A DNA stretch of 64,000 nt from JAICMB01 sp963802915 (GTDB lineage: Bacteria; Acidobacteriota; Terriglobia; Bryobacterales; Bryobacteraceae). Shown one piece after another: positions 26,405 to 35,575 of this stretch; position 1 is the stretch's first letter, and the number at the start of each line of letters is the position of its first letter. The notes under the pieces are model-generated. The model searched no databases. It saw nothing but the letters and a program-made list of their open reading frames with translations, and was not told where the DNA came from. The translations under genes were made by a program, and so were the position numbers. Location of the stretch: assembly GCA_963802915.1 (NCBI GenBank), contig CAWDKQ010000009.1, positions 186,001 to 250,000 on the forward strand. The letters run 5' to 3'.

Positions 26405-27985
26405 ATGACTCAGAAAGTCAAACTTGCGGGTAGCGAACGTAAACCGATCGGTACCCGCGTCGGCGATCAAGCGAACGATGAGACGATTGAAGTCTCCGTC
26501 ATTCTCAAACCCAAAACACGCGCCGTTGCGCCTCATACAGGTGGAGCGGTCGTTTCGCGCGAAGAATTTGCTGCAAAGCATGGCGCCGATAGCGGCGCAA
26601 TCGAAAAGGTCAAACAGTTTGCTAAAGAAAACAACCTGACAGTAGCCGAAGTTTCCGCGGAGCGGCGAACGGTAAAGCTCCAAGGAACCGTCGCGAACAT
26701 GATTCGAGCGTTTGAGGTCAAGCTCGACCGTTATCAACACGAGGGCCACGAATACCGCGCCCGCACCGGCGCTATCCAGCTTCCTTCCGATTTGGCCCCC
26801 TCGGTCGAAGCGGTACTCGGGCTCGACAACCGGCCCCAGGCAAAGACGCATTATCGTGTACGCGGACAAAAAGCGCCGCATCAAGCCTCGGCCGCGGCCG
26901 TTTCCTACACGCCGCGCGAAGTGGCTCAACTTTATCAGTTTCCGCTCGATGTGGATGGAACAGGCCAGACCGTCGGAATACTTGAACTTGGTGGCGGATA
27001 TCATCCGGCCGACCTGAAGAATTATTTCGCCTCTCTCAATATCACGGAGCCGACCGTGATCTCCGTATCCGTAGACAAAGGAAAGAACGCACCCACAAAT
27101 CCGAACAGCGCCGACGGTGAAGTGCTGCTCGATATCGAGGTGGTGGGAGCCGTAGCGCCCGGAACGAAAATCGTCGTGTATTTCGCGCCGAATACGGATC
27201 AGGGATTTCAGGACGCGCTCACCACTGCAATTCACGACAGCACCAACAACCCGTCCGTCATCTCCATCAGTTGGGGTGGCCCCGAATCCACTTGGACGGC
27301 GCAAGCGATGACAGCATTCGATTCGGCCGCTCAGGACGCGGCTGCGTTGGGCTTAAGCATCTGCGCCGCATCCGGCGACAACGGGTCCAGCGACGGCGTC
27401 ACAGATGGCGCCAATCATGTGGATTTCCCGGCCTCCAGCCCGAACATTCTCGCCTGTGGCGGCACCAGCCTCCAAAGCTCGAGTGGAACAATTACGAGCG
27501 AAACCGTTTGGAACGACGGTGCTCAAGGCGGCTCCGCGGGCGGTGGATTCAGCACTCAATTTCCATTGCCGAGCTACCAGGCGAGCGACAACATCACGCC
27601 TCCTTCCGGCCTGGGACGCGGTGTACCGGATGTCTGCGGCGATGCCGACCCTGAAACCGGCTATCAGGTGCTCGTAGACGGAAAGTCGCTCGTGATCGGC
27701 GGCACCAGCGCCGTAGCGCCGCTGTGGAGCGGCTTGATTGCTCTGCTGAACCAAAAGCTGGGAAAACCGCTTGGATTCCTTCAGCCCGCGCTTTATGGAC
27801 TGCCTCAAAGCGCCGACGCTCTGAATGACATTACATCGGGATCGAACGGAGCATTCTCCGCCGCTCCCGGGTGGGATGCCGCAAGCGGGCTCGGCTCTCC
27901 GTCGGGCCAAAATTTGCTCCGGGCGTTGTCCGGCGCAAGCACCACAACTTCAGCCGGAAAGCATAAGAAGGCGCACAAGGCCTGA
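26405..27985 (+). CDS. S53 family peptidase (sedolisin/kumamolisin type) with propeptide
   Basis: 526 residues with AGGAGG at ideal spacing. The activation propeptide spans about 1-160. The catalytic domain has Glu239 and Asp243 in EVLLDIEV, the oxyanion Asp325 in ASGDNGSSDG and the nucleophile Ser435 in GGTSAVAPLWSG, matching the sedolisin Glu-Asp-Asp-Ser set. The C-terminal segment (GAFSAAPGWDAASGLGSP) matches the calcium site. An acid-active endopeptidase after self-cleavage. No N-terminal signal peptide is visible, as in kumamolisins, so the export route is unclear. The Lys-rich tail KHKKAHKA is unusual. Confidence 0.9.
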   Translation: MTQKVKLAGSERKPIGTRVGDQANDETIEVSVILKPKTRAVAPHTGGAVVSREEFAAKHGADSGAIEKVKQFAKENNLTVAEVSAERRTVKLQGTVANMIRAFEVKLDRYQHEGHEYRARTGAIQLPSDLAPSVEAVLGLDNRPQAKTHYRVRGQKAPHQASAAAVSYTPREVAQLYQFPLDVDGTGQTVGILELGGGYHPADLKNYFASLNITEPTVISVSVDKGKNAPTNPNSADGEVLLDIEVVGAVAPGTKIVVYFAPNTDQGFQDALTTAIHDSTNNPSVISISWGGPESTWTAQAMTAFDSAAQDAAALGLSICAASGDNGSSDGVTDGANHVDFPASSPNILACGGTSLQSSSGTITSETVWNDGAQGGSAGGGFSTQFPLPSYQASDNITPPSGLGRGVPDVCGDADPETGYQVLVDGKSLVIGGTSAVAPLWSGLIALLNQKLGKPLGFLQPALYGLPQSADALNDITSGSNGAFSAAPGWDAASGLGSPSGQNLLRALSGASTTTSAGKHKKAHKA

Positions 27986-28015
27986 CGCAAATCGCTTAAG
28001 TCCGATAATGAGGGT

Positions 28016-29761
28016 ATGCTGCTGGCAGTTCTTCTCGCGGGCAGCGCCCTCGCTCCAATTCACGTCGAGTATCCGGCGGAGGGCGCGATGTTCCCGCCGG
28101 ATATCGCCGCACCCACGTTCCTCTGGCGCGATAGCGCAAAACAAGCTACGGGATGGCGCGTAGAGATTTCTTTCAGCGATGGCTCCCCTGCCCTGCATGT
28201 CGTCGCTAAAGGCGAGCGTCTGCGCGTAGGCCCCATTGATCCCGACTGCATCGCGCCCACGAACAAACTGCCGACCGTTCCCACATTTCGCACGTGGATT
28301 TCCGATGCCGCCGCGTGGCAGGCCATCAAGAAGCACCCCGCCGCAACTGTGACGTTCACCGGCTTCGCTGGCAGCCAGCCGGTCTCGCGCGGAAGCGTCC
28401 GCATTTTCACTTCGCGCGATCCGGTAGGCGCGCCTATCTTCTATCGCGACGTGCCGCTGATGCCCTCCGAAACTCAGACCGGCGTCATCAAGCCGATCCC
28501 GAATGATTCTGTACGATTGATCGCGTGGCGTATTAGAAACATCGCCGAGCCGCGCAGCCATCTGCTTCTCGAAGGACTGCCCGTTTGCGCCAACTGCCAT
28601 TCCTTCTCCGCCGACGGTTCCACGCTCGGAATGGATCTCGACGGCTTGCAGAACAACAGAGGCCTCTATAGTCTCACTCCGATCTCGCGTCAGACCGTAA
28701 TTAGTCGCGAGAATCTGATCCAATGGAGCACGGCGAAAGGCAAACTTCAGGGCGCGCTGCGCATCGGATTCATGTCTCAAGTATCCCCTCATGGCGACTT
28801 CGTTATCACGACGATCGATTCCCAAGCGGCGGCTTCTAAGTCATCGAGTAACTACTACGTTGCCAACTTCAAGGATTATCGCTTTCTGCAGGTCTTCTAT
28901 CCGACACGCGGCATTCTCGCCTGGTATAGCCGCGCCACGGGAATTTTGCAGCCGCTTCCCGGCGCCGACGATCCGCACTACGTGCAGACCAACGCCGCAT
29001 GGAGTCCCGACGGTAAGTATCTCGTCTTTGCGCGTGCGCTCTCAAAAGATCCGAATCCGCAAGGAGTACCGACTGCCGCCTTCGCCAACGATCCCAACGA
29101 GCTTCAGGTCAAGTACGACCTCTATCGCATTCCGTTCAACAACGGCCTCGGCGGCACGCCCGAACCCATTGCCGGCGCCTCCGCCAACGGCTTCAGCAAC
29201 ACGTTTCCCAGAGTCTCTCCCGATAGCCGTTGGATCGTATTCGTGCGCTGCCGAAACGGCCTGCTGATGCGCCCCGACAGCGAGCTCTACATCGTGCCTG
29301 CGGAGGGCGGAACGGCGCGGCGTCTGGCAGCGAACACTCCGCGCATGAATTCCTGGCACAGCTTCTCGCCCAACAGCCGCTGGCTGGTGTTTTCTTCCAA
29401 GGCCCGCTCTCCTTACACGCAGATGTACCTGACGCACATCGACGCTCAAGGTAACTCAAGCCCGCCGATCCTCATCGAGAACACCACGGCCGCGAATCGC
29501 GCCGTGAACATCCCTGAATTCGTCAACAACGATATTCGTGCGCTCGGCGGCCCTGTCCTCGACTACTACAAATTCTTCGACCGCGCGATGTATTTCCAGC
29601 GGCAGAAGCGTTTTCCCGAAGCGGAACAATGGTGGAACAAAGTGCTCGAAACGAATCCCGATGACTCCCTGGCACACCGCAACCTGGCGCTGGTCCTCAT
29701 GATGGAGGGCAAGCGCCATGATGCTGCTGAGCATCTTCGTCAAGGCAACCCGTCTAAGTGA
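28016..29761 (+). CDS. Exported PD40 beta-propeller protein with CxxCH motif and C-terminal TPR
   Basis: 581 residues. Signal peptide at about 1-13. N-terminal Ig-like part (about 14-135), then a CANCH motif (Cys191-His195) followed by WD40-like/TolB-type blades with SPDGKYLVFAR, SPDSRWIVFVR and SPNSRWLVFSS, and a TPR pair at about 525-575 (FPEAEQWWNKVLETNPDD). The CxxCH could bind haem c, or be a structural remnant; the sequence around it is not otherwise cytochrome-like. Its stop codon directly abuts the stop of the convergent receptor gene. Function unknown; probably periplasmic. Confidence 0.7.
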   Translation: MLLAVLLAGSALAPIHVEYPAEGAMFPPDIAAPTFLWRDSAKQATGWRVEISFSDGSPALHVVAKGERLRVGPIDPDCIAPTNKLPTVPTFRTWISDAAAWQAIKKHPAATVTFTGFAGSQPVSRGSVRIFTSRDPVGAPIFYRDVPLMPSETQTGVIKPIPNDSVRLIAWRIRNIAEPRSHLLLEGLPVCANCHSFSADGSTLGMDLDGLQNNRGLYSLTPISRQTVISRENLIQWSTAKGKLQGALRIGFMSQVSPHGDFVITTIDSQAAASKSSSNYYVANFKDYRFLQVFYPTRGILAWYSRATGILQPLPGADDPHYVQTNAAWSPDGKYLVFARALSKDPNPQGVPTAAFANDPNELQVKYDLYRIPFNNGLGGTPEPIAGASANGFSNTFPRVSPDSRWIVFVRCRNGLLMRPDSELYIVPAEGGTARRLAANTPRMNSWHSFSPNSRWLVFSSKARSPYTQMYLTHIDAQGNSSPPILIENTTAANRAVNIPEFVNNDIRALGGPVLDYYKFFDRAMYFQRQKRFPEAEQWWNKVLETNPDDSLAHRNLALVLMMEGKRHDAAEHLRQGNPSK

Positions 29762-32700
29762 TCAGAAAATGAACTTCCCGACAATCTGAGCGCTACGTGG
29801 ATTGCTCGAAAACGCCTGGCTCCAATCGGTGAACGTTGGCGACGACGGAATCAGCGTGTTGTGGATGTTCGTGCTGGTCGCGCCAACAGCGCCGACGTCA
29901 TTCAAGAACCCGCCTGTATATTGGGGATGGTTGAAAATGTTCGTCGCACGAATGCCTAACTCCAGGCTGTAGTGTTCCCGGAATGTGAAGCGCTTGGTCA
30001 GAGAGAGATCGATATCGTCGATCGGTTCCAACATCAGAGTATTGCGGCCGCCGGTCGCAAGGGCCCCTTTCGGCGTCGCAACGTAACCGGCGCTTGGGTT
30101 GATCGCCTGATAAGCGACAATCTGACCGGCCGAGTTCGTGAGAGGACTTACATCGGAGCCAACATTCGGGTTCCCGGCGGGGTTGACGATCGTGCGGTCG
30201 CCCGCGGAATCGCCGTTCAGGTTGGAATCCGTACCTGCCTGTGCAGTCGCTAAGGTGCCCGTCTGATAGGTGTAAATTGGTGCAAGCAGCCAATTCCCTA
30301 CAAGATTCCTGAGGAACCAGTTCTGACCGTTCTTGAAGAAAGGCAGATCGTAAACCCCGGCGAATGTGAGCCGCTGCCGATGATCGAGAGCGGAGCTGGA
30401 TCTATCGGCAGACAAGTCGCGAGCGTTTTGAGGCCGGCGGGGAGTAGTGTAAGTGGAGAAAACGTCCGCGGTGGAATCGTCAATGTTATGGCTCCAAGTG
30501 TAAGAACTAATAAACTGAAGGCCATTGCTGAAACGACGGTTCATTTGAGTTGCCAGACCGTTGTAACTCGAATTGCCCCAGGGCTGGAAAGAAGTAAGAA
30601 TCCCTGTGAACCCGGCAGCCAAATAAGCGGGTACGATATTGCCCGTCCCCAGTTGTCCCGTGAGCGATGATAGTGTGCTCGTGAGACCGTCTAACGTCGC
30701 CTGGCTTGGAGCTGAGAAATAAACCGGAAGCGCATTAGATGCGTTTACGATCGGCTGCCGATTTAACTGGTCCTGCACATCCAGATGAACGCCGCGCGTG
30801 CCAAGGTAGCGTACTTCAACCGTGTAGTTCTCGGCAAATACATGCTGGATGCCGAAATTCCACTGAATAGATTCGGGACGCGTAAAAGTTGTCGGAAGCA
30901 CGCCGCCCGTCTCCGCGCGAAGTTCAGCGACAGTCGGCGATGCTGCGACGGAAGTTGGGGAAATCCCGCCATTTGCCAGGAATCCCTGGCCAGGGAACCC
31001 CGTTACGTCGATGGTGGAGCTGAACTGCGGAACCGCGGCATCCAAGCCGAGGTTGTCGCGGTTGACGTCGTAGTTAATCCCAAATCCCGCACGGATAGAA
31101 GTCTTACCGCTGTTTCCCGGCGAGTACGCTATGCCGACACGCGGCATGAAGTTGGTTGCCTGCGGCGTCGGAGCGTTGAAACTGATCAAACCTGGGACGT
31201 TCGCGGCAACATTCAGATCCTGCTCCCGCTCGCCAAGCGGCACTGTCTGATACTCCCAGCGAAGACCCAGGTTGACGGTCAGGTTCGGCCGCACTTTCCA
31301 GGTGTCGTTGCCGTAAATCCCGAACAGATAGTTGTTCCCGTAGTATTCGCGGCCGCCGACGTTGCGTTGGGCGATGTAATCGGGATAGAAATCAAACAGG
31401 TAATCCGAGAGATAATTCCACTCGTAGTCGCCGCGTCCGCGCTGGGTGAAAAACTGCGGAGAAATCGAATCGGTGCCGTCGAAACCAAACTTGAAAGTAT
31501 GTGCGCCATGCGTATACGACACATTATTCGTAAGCTCGTAGATATTCTGCACTCCGCCTGACGGTGCGTTGGGATCCGGACCGACCAGAACGCCAAGTTC
31601 ATTGATGCCGATGTTGGGAAAGACATCTAGTCCGGGAAAAGGTATTTTCGGAACGCCGACAAACGAGTTACTCCGGTTGTATCCGAAACGGAATTCGTTG
31701 ATGACATTGGGACTAAAGTTGTGAAACTCCGTCATCGTAGCTAGATAGGCGTTCGATGGAGCGTTGGTATAGAAAAGCGATGGAAAACCCAACGTGTCGA
31801 TCGACCCGGACCGGTTCAGAATAAACCGCCCGCGTAAGCTGTCGCGATCCGAAATCGTGTAATCGATCGAAGCCACGGCCGATTCGTTATTGGTGTAGCT
31901 CGGAGCCGCGGTCGGGATGTTCCCGAGCGGAATCGGCGTAGCGGCATTAATCTGCGTTTGCGTCCATCCGCTCTCATTTCCAAAACTGCTCTGTCCTACC
32001 AGCGGATACGAACCGCCGAGCGTAGATACGGGAACCGCTGTAGCAGCGGTTCCGAGATACTTTTGCAGGATCGACAAGTTCGTAGCGCTGATCCCCGGGA
32101 TGGAAGCAAGCGCCGCATATCCAGCGGACGTGGGCGCGAACACTGCGCCGCCCGAAGCTTCGCCCCCGATCGGGTTGTACTCGTAATCGACAAAGAAGAA
32201 CAATTTATTCCGCAGAATCGGACCGCCAAAGTTACCGCCGAAGCGATTGTTATCGAAGCGCGGGTGCAGTGGATTGCCATCGACGAAGTTCAGGTTATCA
32301 GCGGCAAGAAGATCCCGGTTAGTGGAATACTCGTAAAGCTCGCCGTGATAACTATTAGTGCCGCTCTTGATGACCTGGTTGAATTGACCGCCGGAAGAAT
32401 GCCCGAAATCCGGTGAAAACTGATTCTGAAGCAGCGTGAATTCTGCGTCTGCGTCGTTCGGTACCGATACAACCGCGCCCGTGACCGTGCGGTTGTTGTT
32501 GTCGATCCCTTCAATCGTGAAACTGTTGTTGGCCGGCCGCTGTCCGCCAACGCTAGGCCCCATGCCGATGCCAACCGTGCCGCTGGTTCCAACGCCGGAC
32601 TGCAATAGAGAAAGATTCAAAACACCCGAGCCGGTGGAGGCTGATGGAAGCTCGGCCATTTGACGCGAGTCGAATGAACCTGCCACCTGAGCCGTCGTTG

Positions 32701-33115
32701 TATCGATCACAACAGCAGCTTCGGAAACCTCCACGGAACTGGTGGTCGTGCCTATATCGAGCTTGACGTTTTCCGTCACCACGGTATTCAAGCTGATATC
32801 GATGTTCTTGATTTGAGCAGTCGCGAACCCGGCTGCGGTAGCGGCAAGAGTATATTTTCCCACTGGCAGATTCGTGAAATGATACTCGCCGGTGCCCGAC
32901 GTGGTCAGCACATTCTGGACGGCCGTCCCCTGGTTCAAAGCCGTTACGGTAGCGCCCGGCACTGCCGCGCCGGATGCGTCGGAAACTAAACCCGTTAAAT
33001 CCCCGCTCGTCGTGGACTGCGCAAAACTAGACGGTGAAACGAGAAGAGTCGCAGCGAATAAAGCCGCGCCAATAACACTGATTCTGATTGTTGATGAAGA
33101 AACCATTCCCAACAC
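29762..33115 (-). CDS. Second Oar-like TonB-dependent receptor
   Basis: 1117 residues. Signal peptide at about 1-32, CarboxypepD_reg domain at about 36-120 (GDLTGLVSDASGAAVPGATV), plug with FTIEGIDNNNRTVTG, and a barrel with DRDSLRGRFILN, ARDLSADRSSSALDHRQRL and a C-terminal IVGKFIF. Same family as the 1067-residue receptor at 20.9-24.1 kb but clearly diverged. Single-gene unit; the 98-bp gap upstream carries a small hairpin (GCAGG/CCTGC near 33168-33182) but no ORF. Ligand unknown. Confidence 0.9.
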   Translation of the reverse strand: MLGMVSSSTIRISVIGAALFAATLLVSPSSFAQSTTSGDLTGLVSDASGAAVPGATVTALNQGTAVQNVLTTSGTGEYHFTNLPVGKYTLAATAAGFATAQIKNIDISLNTVVTENVKLDIGTTTSSVEVSEAAVVIDTTTAQVAGSFDSRQMAELPSASTGSGVLNLSLLQSGVGTSGTVGIGMGPSVGGQRPANNSFTIEGIDNNNRTVTGAVVSVPNDADAEFTLLQNQFSPDFGHSSGGQFNQVIKSGTNSYHGELYEYSTNRDLLAADNLNFVDGNPLHPRFDNNRFGGNFGGPILRNKLFFFVDYEYNPIGGEASGGAVFAPTSAGYAALASIPGISATNLSILQKYLGTAATAVPVSTLGGSYPLVGQSSFGNESGWTQTQINAATPIPLGNIPTAAPSYTNNESAVASIDYTISDRDSLRGRFILNRSGSIDTLGFPSLFYTNAPSNAYLATMTEFHNFSPNVINEFRFGYNRSNSFVGVPKIPFPGLDVFPNIGINELGVLVGPDPNAPSGGVQNIYELTNNVSYTHGAHTFKFGFDGTDSISPQFFTQRGRGDYEWNYLSDYLFDFYPDYIAQRNVGGREYYGNNYLFGIYGNDTWKVRPNLTVNLGLRWEYQTVPLGEREQDLNVAANVPGLISFNAPTPQATNFMPRVGIAYSPGNSGKTSIRAGFGINYDVNRDNLGLDAAVPQFSSTIDVTGFPGQGFLANGGISPTSVAASPTVAELRAETGGVLPTTFTRPESIQWNFGIQHVFAENYTVEVRYLGTRGVHLDVQDQLNRQPIVNASNALPVYFSAPSQATLDGLTSTLSSLTGQLGTGNIVPAYLAAGFTGILTSFQPWGNSSYNGLATQMNRRFSNGLQFISSYTWSHNIDDSTADVFSTYTTPRRPQNARDLSADRSSSALDHRQRLTFAGVYDLPFFKNGQNWFLRNLVGNWLLAPIYTYQTGTLATAQAGTDSNLNGDSAGDRTIVNPAGNPNVGSDVSPLTNSAGQIVAYQAINPSAGYVATPKGALATGGRNTLMLEPIDDIDLSLTKRFTFREHYSLELGIRATNIFNHPQYTGGFLNDVGAVGATSTNIHNTLIPSSPTFTDWSQAFSSNPRSAQIVGKFIF

Positions 33116-33213
33116 TCCCTGATTGACGTTGAATCGATTATGGGAGTCGGGAACCGATGCCGTCGCGCAGGTTTAGCCTGCAATGAGCAGAATCGGACTG
33201 GAAAGTTAGGGAC

Positions 33214-34380
33214 TCACCAGGAACTGCTGACAGGTTCGGTAGCCGGCCGGAACAATTCCCAGAATGTCCGATGTCGCTGTTCTTTGGCCTGTGCGACACT
33301 CGACCCGACCATCGTGCTTGCCCATGAACCATAGGCCCGTCCAAGCTTGTTATTGGAATCGACAAAAGAGCGGGCCGTTATGGCATTCCTGACCTCGGGA
33401 TAATCGTTCGGAAATGCGAAGGCAACCTCGCAGTCCAGAATCTCAGCGATCTCCCGGGGCTTCAAATCGTTTCTATGCCAGCGGTTGACCAGGACCTTGA
33501 TCCTCGATCCCTCCACCTGCGCGGCGTGAAGTTCTTCAATCCGTTGGCGCGCCAACCGTAGCGAGAGGATTTCGGGCGTGGTCACGACAAAAACATTCTC
33601 CGCCGATTGCACCACTTCCGCCGTGGCGTCGTTTACCAGTTCCGGCAAATCGACTAAAACACACTGGTATCGCCGAGTGACGAAAGAGAGCAAATGATAA
33701 TACGAGTGCCATTCCGGACCGAATCCGATCTCTCGCGTCGTCAATAAGAAATCGATTCCCGCTTTGTGGCGAACGTGCTGCGTCCAAATGAGAGTTTCCG
33801 CTACGTCAGCGCTGTTTAAAGTCTGCGAAATCGATTGTCGCGGGTGAAGGTCTAGGCTCTCGGCGATGGTTCCGGAATGAAGATCGCAATCCGCCACCAG
33901 AACTCGTTGGTCCCGGGATTGCGCGAGCTGTGCAGCCACGTTCACCGCGATGGTGCTCGCCCCGCTGCCGGCTTTTGCGGGCAGAATCGCGTACACATTC
34001 TTATAGGGCCGGACGCTGACTGAGTGTACGGCTTCTCGTACTGTGGTCAACAAACCCGAAAGCGAGAAAGGAAGATCGAGCGTAGACGGCGTGATCGTGG
34101 TGGGACATTGACGTCCGGCGGAACCCGCCGAAAAGCCGATCACCGCGATCTGCGGACCCTTCTCGCGAATTCGTTCATACGTCGCGGCCGCCTGCTCGGG
34201 ATTAGAGACATCAATTAGAGCAACATCCAGCGCCAGCGTGTTCAGCGCCGTAGTCAGTTGGTAGGTACTCGGCGCTGGTGAAAACACCCGGTCCAGAATG
34301 ATCTGCCCCGAAGAGCGAATCAGGGAACTGAGCAGTTCCGCTGCTTCTCTTTCGTCCGTAATGAGTAGAGCATGTAACAT
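33214..34380 (-). CDS. CpaE-like MinD-type ATPase with receiver-like N-terminus
   Basis: 388 residues. Residues about 1-115 look like a degenerate receiver domain (LLITDE, VALIDV) lacking the Lys switch. Residues about 130-370 are a P-loop ATPase of the MinD/ParA class with the deviant Walker A AKAGSGAST, then VLVADCDLHSGT and VLVDLPEL. CpaE proteins guide Tad pilus assembly to the cell pole, but no tad/cpa gene is in the window, so it may be an orphan or serve another polar machine. The following 258-bp gap to 34638 shows nothing I can support. Confidence 0.8.
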   Translation of the reverse strand: MLHALLITDEREAAELLSSLIRSSGQIILDRVFSPAPSTYQLTTALNTLALDVALIDVSNPEQAAATYERIREKGPQIAVIGFSAGSAGRQCPTTITPSTLDLPFSLSGLLTTVREAVHSVSVRPYKNVYAILPAKAGSGASTIAVNVAAQLAQSRDQRVLVADCDLHSGTIAESLDLHPRQSISQTLNSADVAETLIWTQHVRHKAGIDFLLTTREIGFGPEWHSYYHLLSFVTRRYQCVLVDLPELVNDATAEVVQSAENVFVVTTPEILSLRLARQRIEELHAAQVEGSRIKVLVNRWHRNDLKPREIAEILDCEVAFAFPNDYPEVRNAITARSFVDSNNKLGRAYGSWASTMVGSSVAQAKEQRHRTFWELFRPATEPVSSSW

Positions 34381-34638
34381 ATCGATGTCCGCTGCTTCTA
34401 CGACAACGCACGCGACGTTCCAAGTTGCAACATCGATTCTTCAATGACATAGCCGATTCTCGAAGTTCTGAGGGCGACGCGTTTTCGTCGATCGACAATT
34501 CCTCGCCGGTTACTTCGTAGTCTGACTGGCTATGTCCTCTGGGGGATAGTACCCGAGCCGCCTTGGATGTTAGTTTCGAAAGGCGTAGGCGCGCCCCGTC
34601 CGATCACGCCGGTGCAAATCGAAAGTGGGAACCTGTAA

Positions 34639-35058
34639 TTGAAGCGTCAGTACACTTGCCCAACCTGCGGATGGAGCGACACGCGAGCATCGTTGAGATG
34701 GGGCGCGCTGGACACGCTTGCGGCCCTCGTGTTCCTCGAACCGATCCGCTGCCGCAAATGCCTGAACAGGTTCTTTCGGTTTAGCAACCCGATTGCGCGC
34801 GTACTGATTCCACTGACTTTGATCGCCGCATGCACGTTCGTTGCGATATTCGGAATACAGTATGTCACTAGAGGCGGTCTACGAATCCAACGACAATCGC
34901 GCCAGGTGCCACCAGTCGTGCCAGTACCAGGCATATTGTCAGTACCGGCAACTTCCGACGACTTTACCGCCCCGGTACCGGTAAACGCCGACACCACCGC
35001 AGTCACGCCCGCCCCTTTAACTCCCAAGTTACTACCCGGCGTTCCAATCACCCGCTAA
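34639..35058 (+). CDS. Small zinc-ribbon membrane protein
   Basis: 139 residues. Two CxxC pairs (Cys7/Cys10 and Cys38/Cys41) form a four-cysteine zinc-ribbon-like site. One membrane segment (about 52-73) is followed by a Pro/Val/Thr-rich tail of about 65 residues. A stop codon lies immediately upstream of the TTG start, so TTG is the only start that keeps the first cysteine pair. No family name is assigned; topology suggests a cytoplasmic zinc site and a periplasmic tail. Confidence 0.55.
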   Translation: MKRQYTCPTCGWSDTRASLRWGALDTLAALVFLEPIRCRKCLNRFFRFSNPIARVLIPLTLIAACTFVAIFGIQYVTRGGLRIQRQSRQVPPVVPVPGILSVPATSDDFTAPVPVNADTTAVTPAPLTPKLLPGVPITR

Positions 35059-35118
35059 TCTCGACCAACCATTGCCCGCTGCTTCGATTGGGTCTAAAAT
35101 GAGTCCGCGAGGATCTTA

Positions 35119-35559
35119 ATGAGTATGGTCAGCGTCAAGCAAGTTCACTTCATCGAGGATCACTGGGAAGCGATTGCACGGCGCGCTCTGGCCCGGATTC
35201 GACTGGAGTTGCCGCACTCGCATGCTTTTTCCGACGCCCTGATCCTGGAACGCGTCGAGGATCTCTTCGGTCACCTGGGAGATTGGCTCTCGGGCGCTCG
35301 TCCCGAACATATGATCCGCTACGAACAATTCGGTCATGCCCGCGCGACGGGGCGGGTTCGCCTCTACGATCTGGTCCGCATGCTCCAGATCCTCCGGCAG
35401 TGCGCCATCGACTATGTTCGGGAGAACGAACTCGGCGACAGTTCCATTACGCTGCGTTCGGAGAACGAACTGGAATCTGACGTATATCGCTTTTTCGATC
35501 TCGTGCTCTGTCACGTTGTAAAAGGGTACGAAGAGGCTCTGCTGAAAGAACGAGCCTGA
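35119..35559 (+). CDS. RsbRD N-terminal-like helical sensor domain protein
   Basis: 146 residues, all helical, with no membrane segment. The pattern RYEQFGHARATGRVRLYDLVRMLQILRQC resembles the RsbRD_N (PF14361) domain used at the N-terminus of stress-signalling RsbR proteins and some histidine kinases; here no output domain follows. GAGGAT lies just upstream of the ATG. Start 60 bp after the zinc-ribbon gene and stop 17 bp before the methyltransferase suggest a shared transcript. The input signal is unknown; family assignment is moderate. Confidence 0.55.
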   Translation: MSMVSVKQVHFIEDHWEAIARRALARIRLELPHSHAFSDALILERVEDLFGHLGDWLSGARPEHMIRYEQFGHARATGRVRLYDLVRMLQILRQCAIDYVRENELGDSSITLRSENELESDVYRFFDLVLCHVVKGYEEALLKERA

Positions 35560-35575
35560 AGGCGCGCTTAGCGGC

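Noticed and set aside
26291..27304. Minus-strand ORF of 337 codons
   Set aside because: Lies wholly opposite the S53 peptidase gene, which has every catalytic motif; the antisense product has no recognisable domain.
33168..33182. Small GCAGG/CCTGC hairpin as terminator or operator before the second receptor
   Set aside because: Only 5 bp of stem and no T-tract; expected by chance at this GC content.
34381..34638. Riboswitch or small RNA in the 258-bp gap after the CpaE-like gene
   Set aside because: No conserved riboswitch core or stable long stem recognised.
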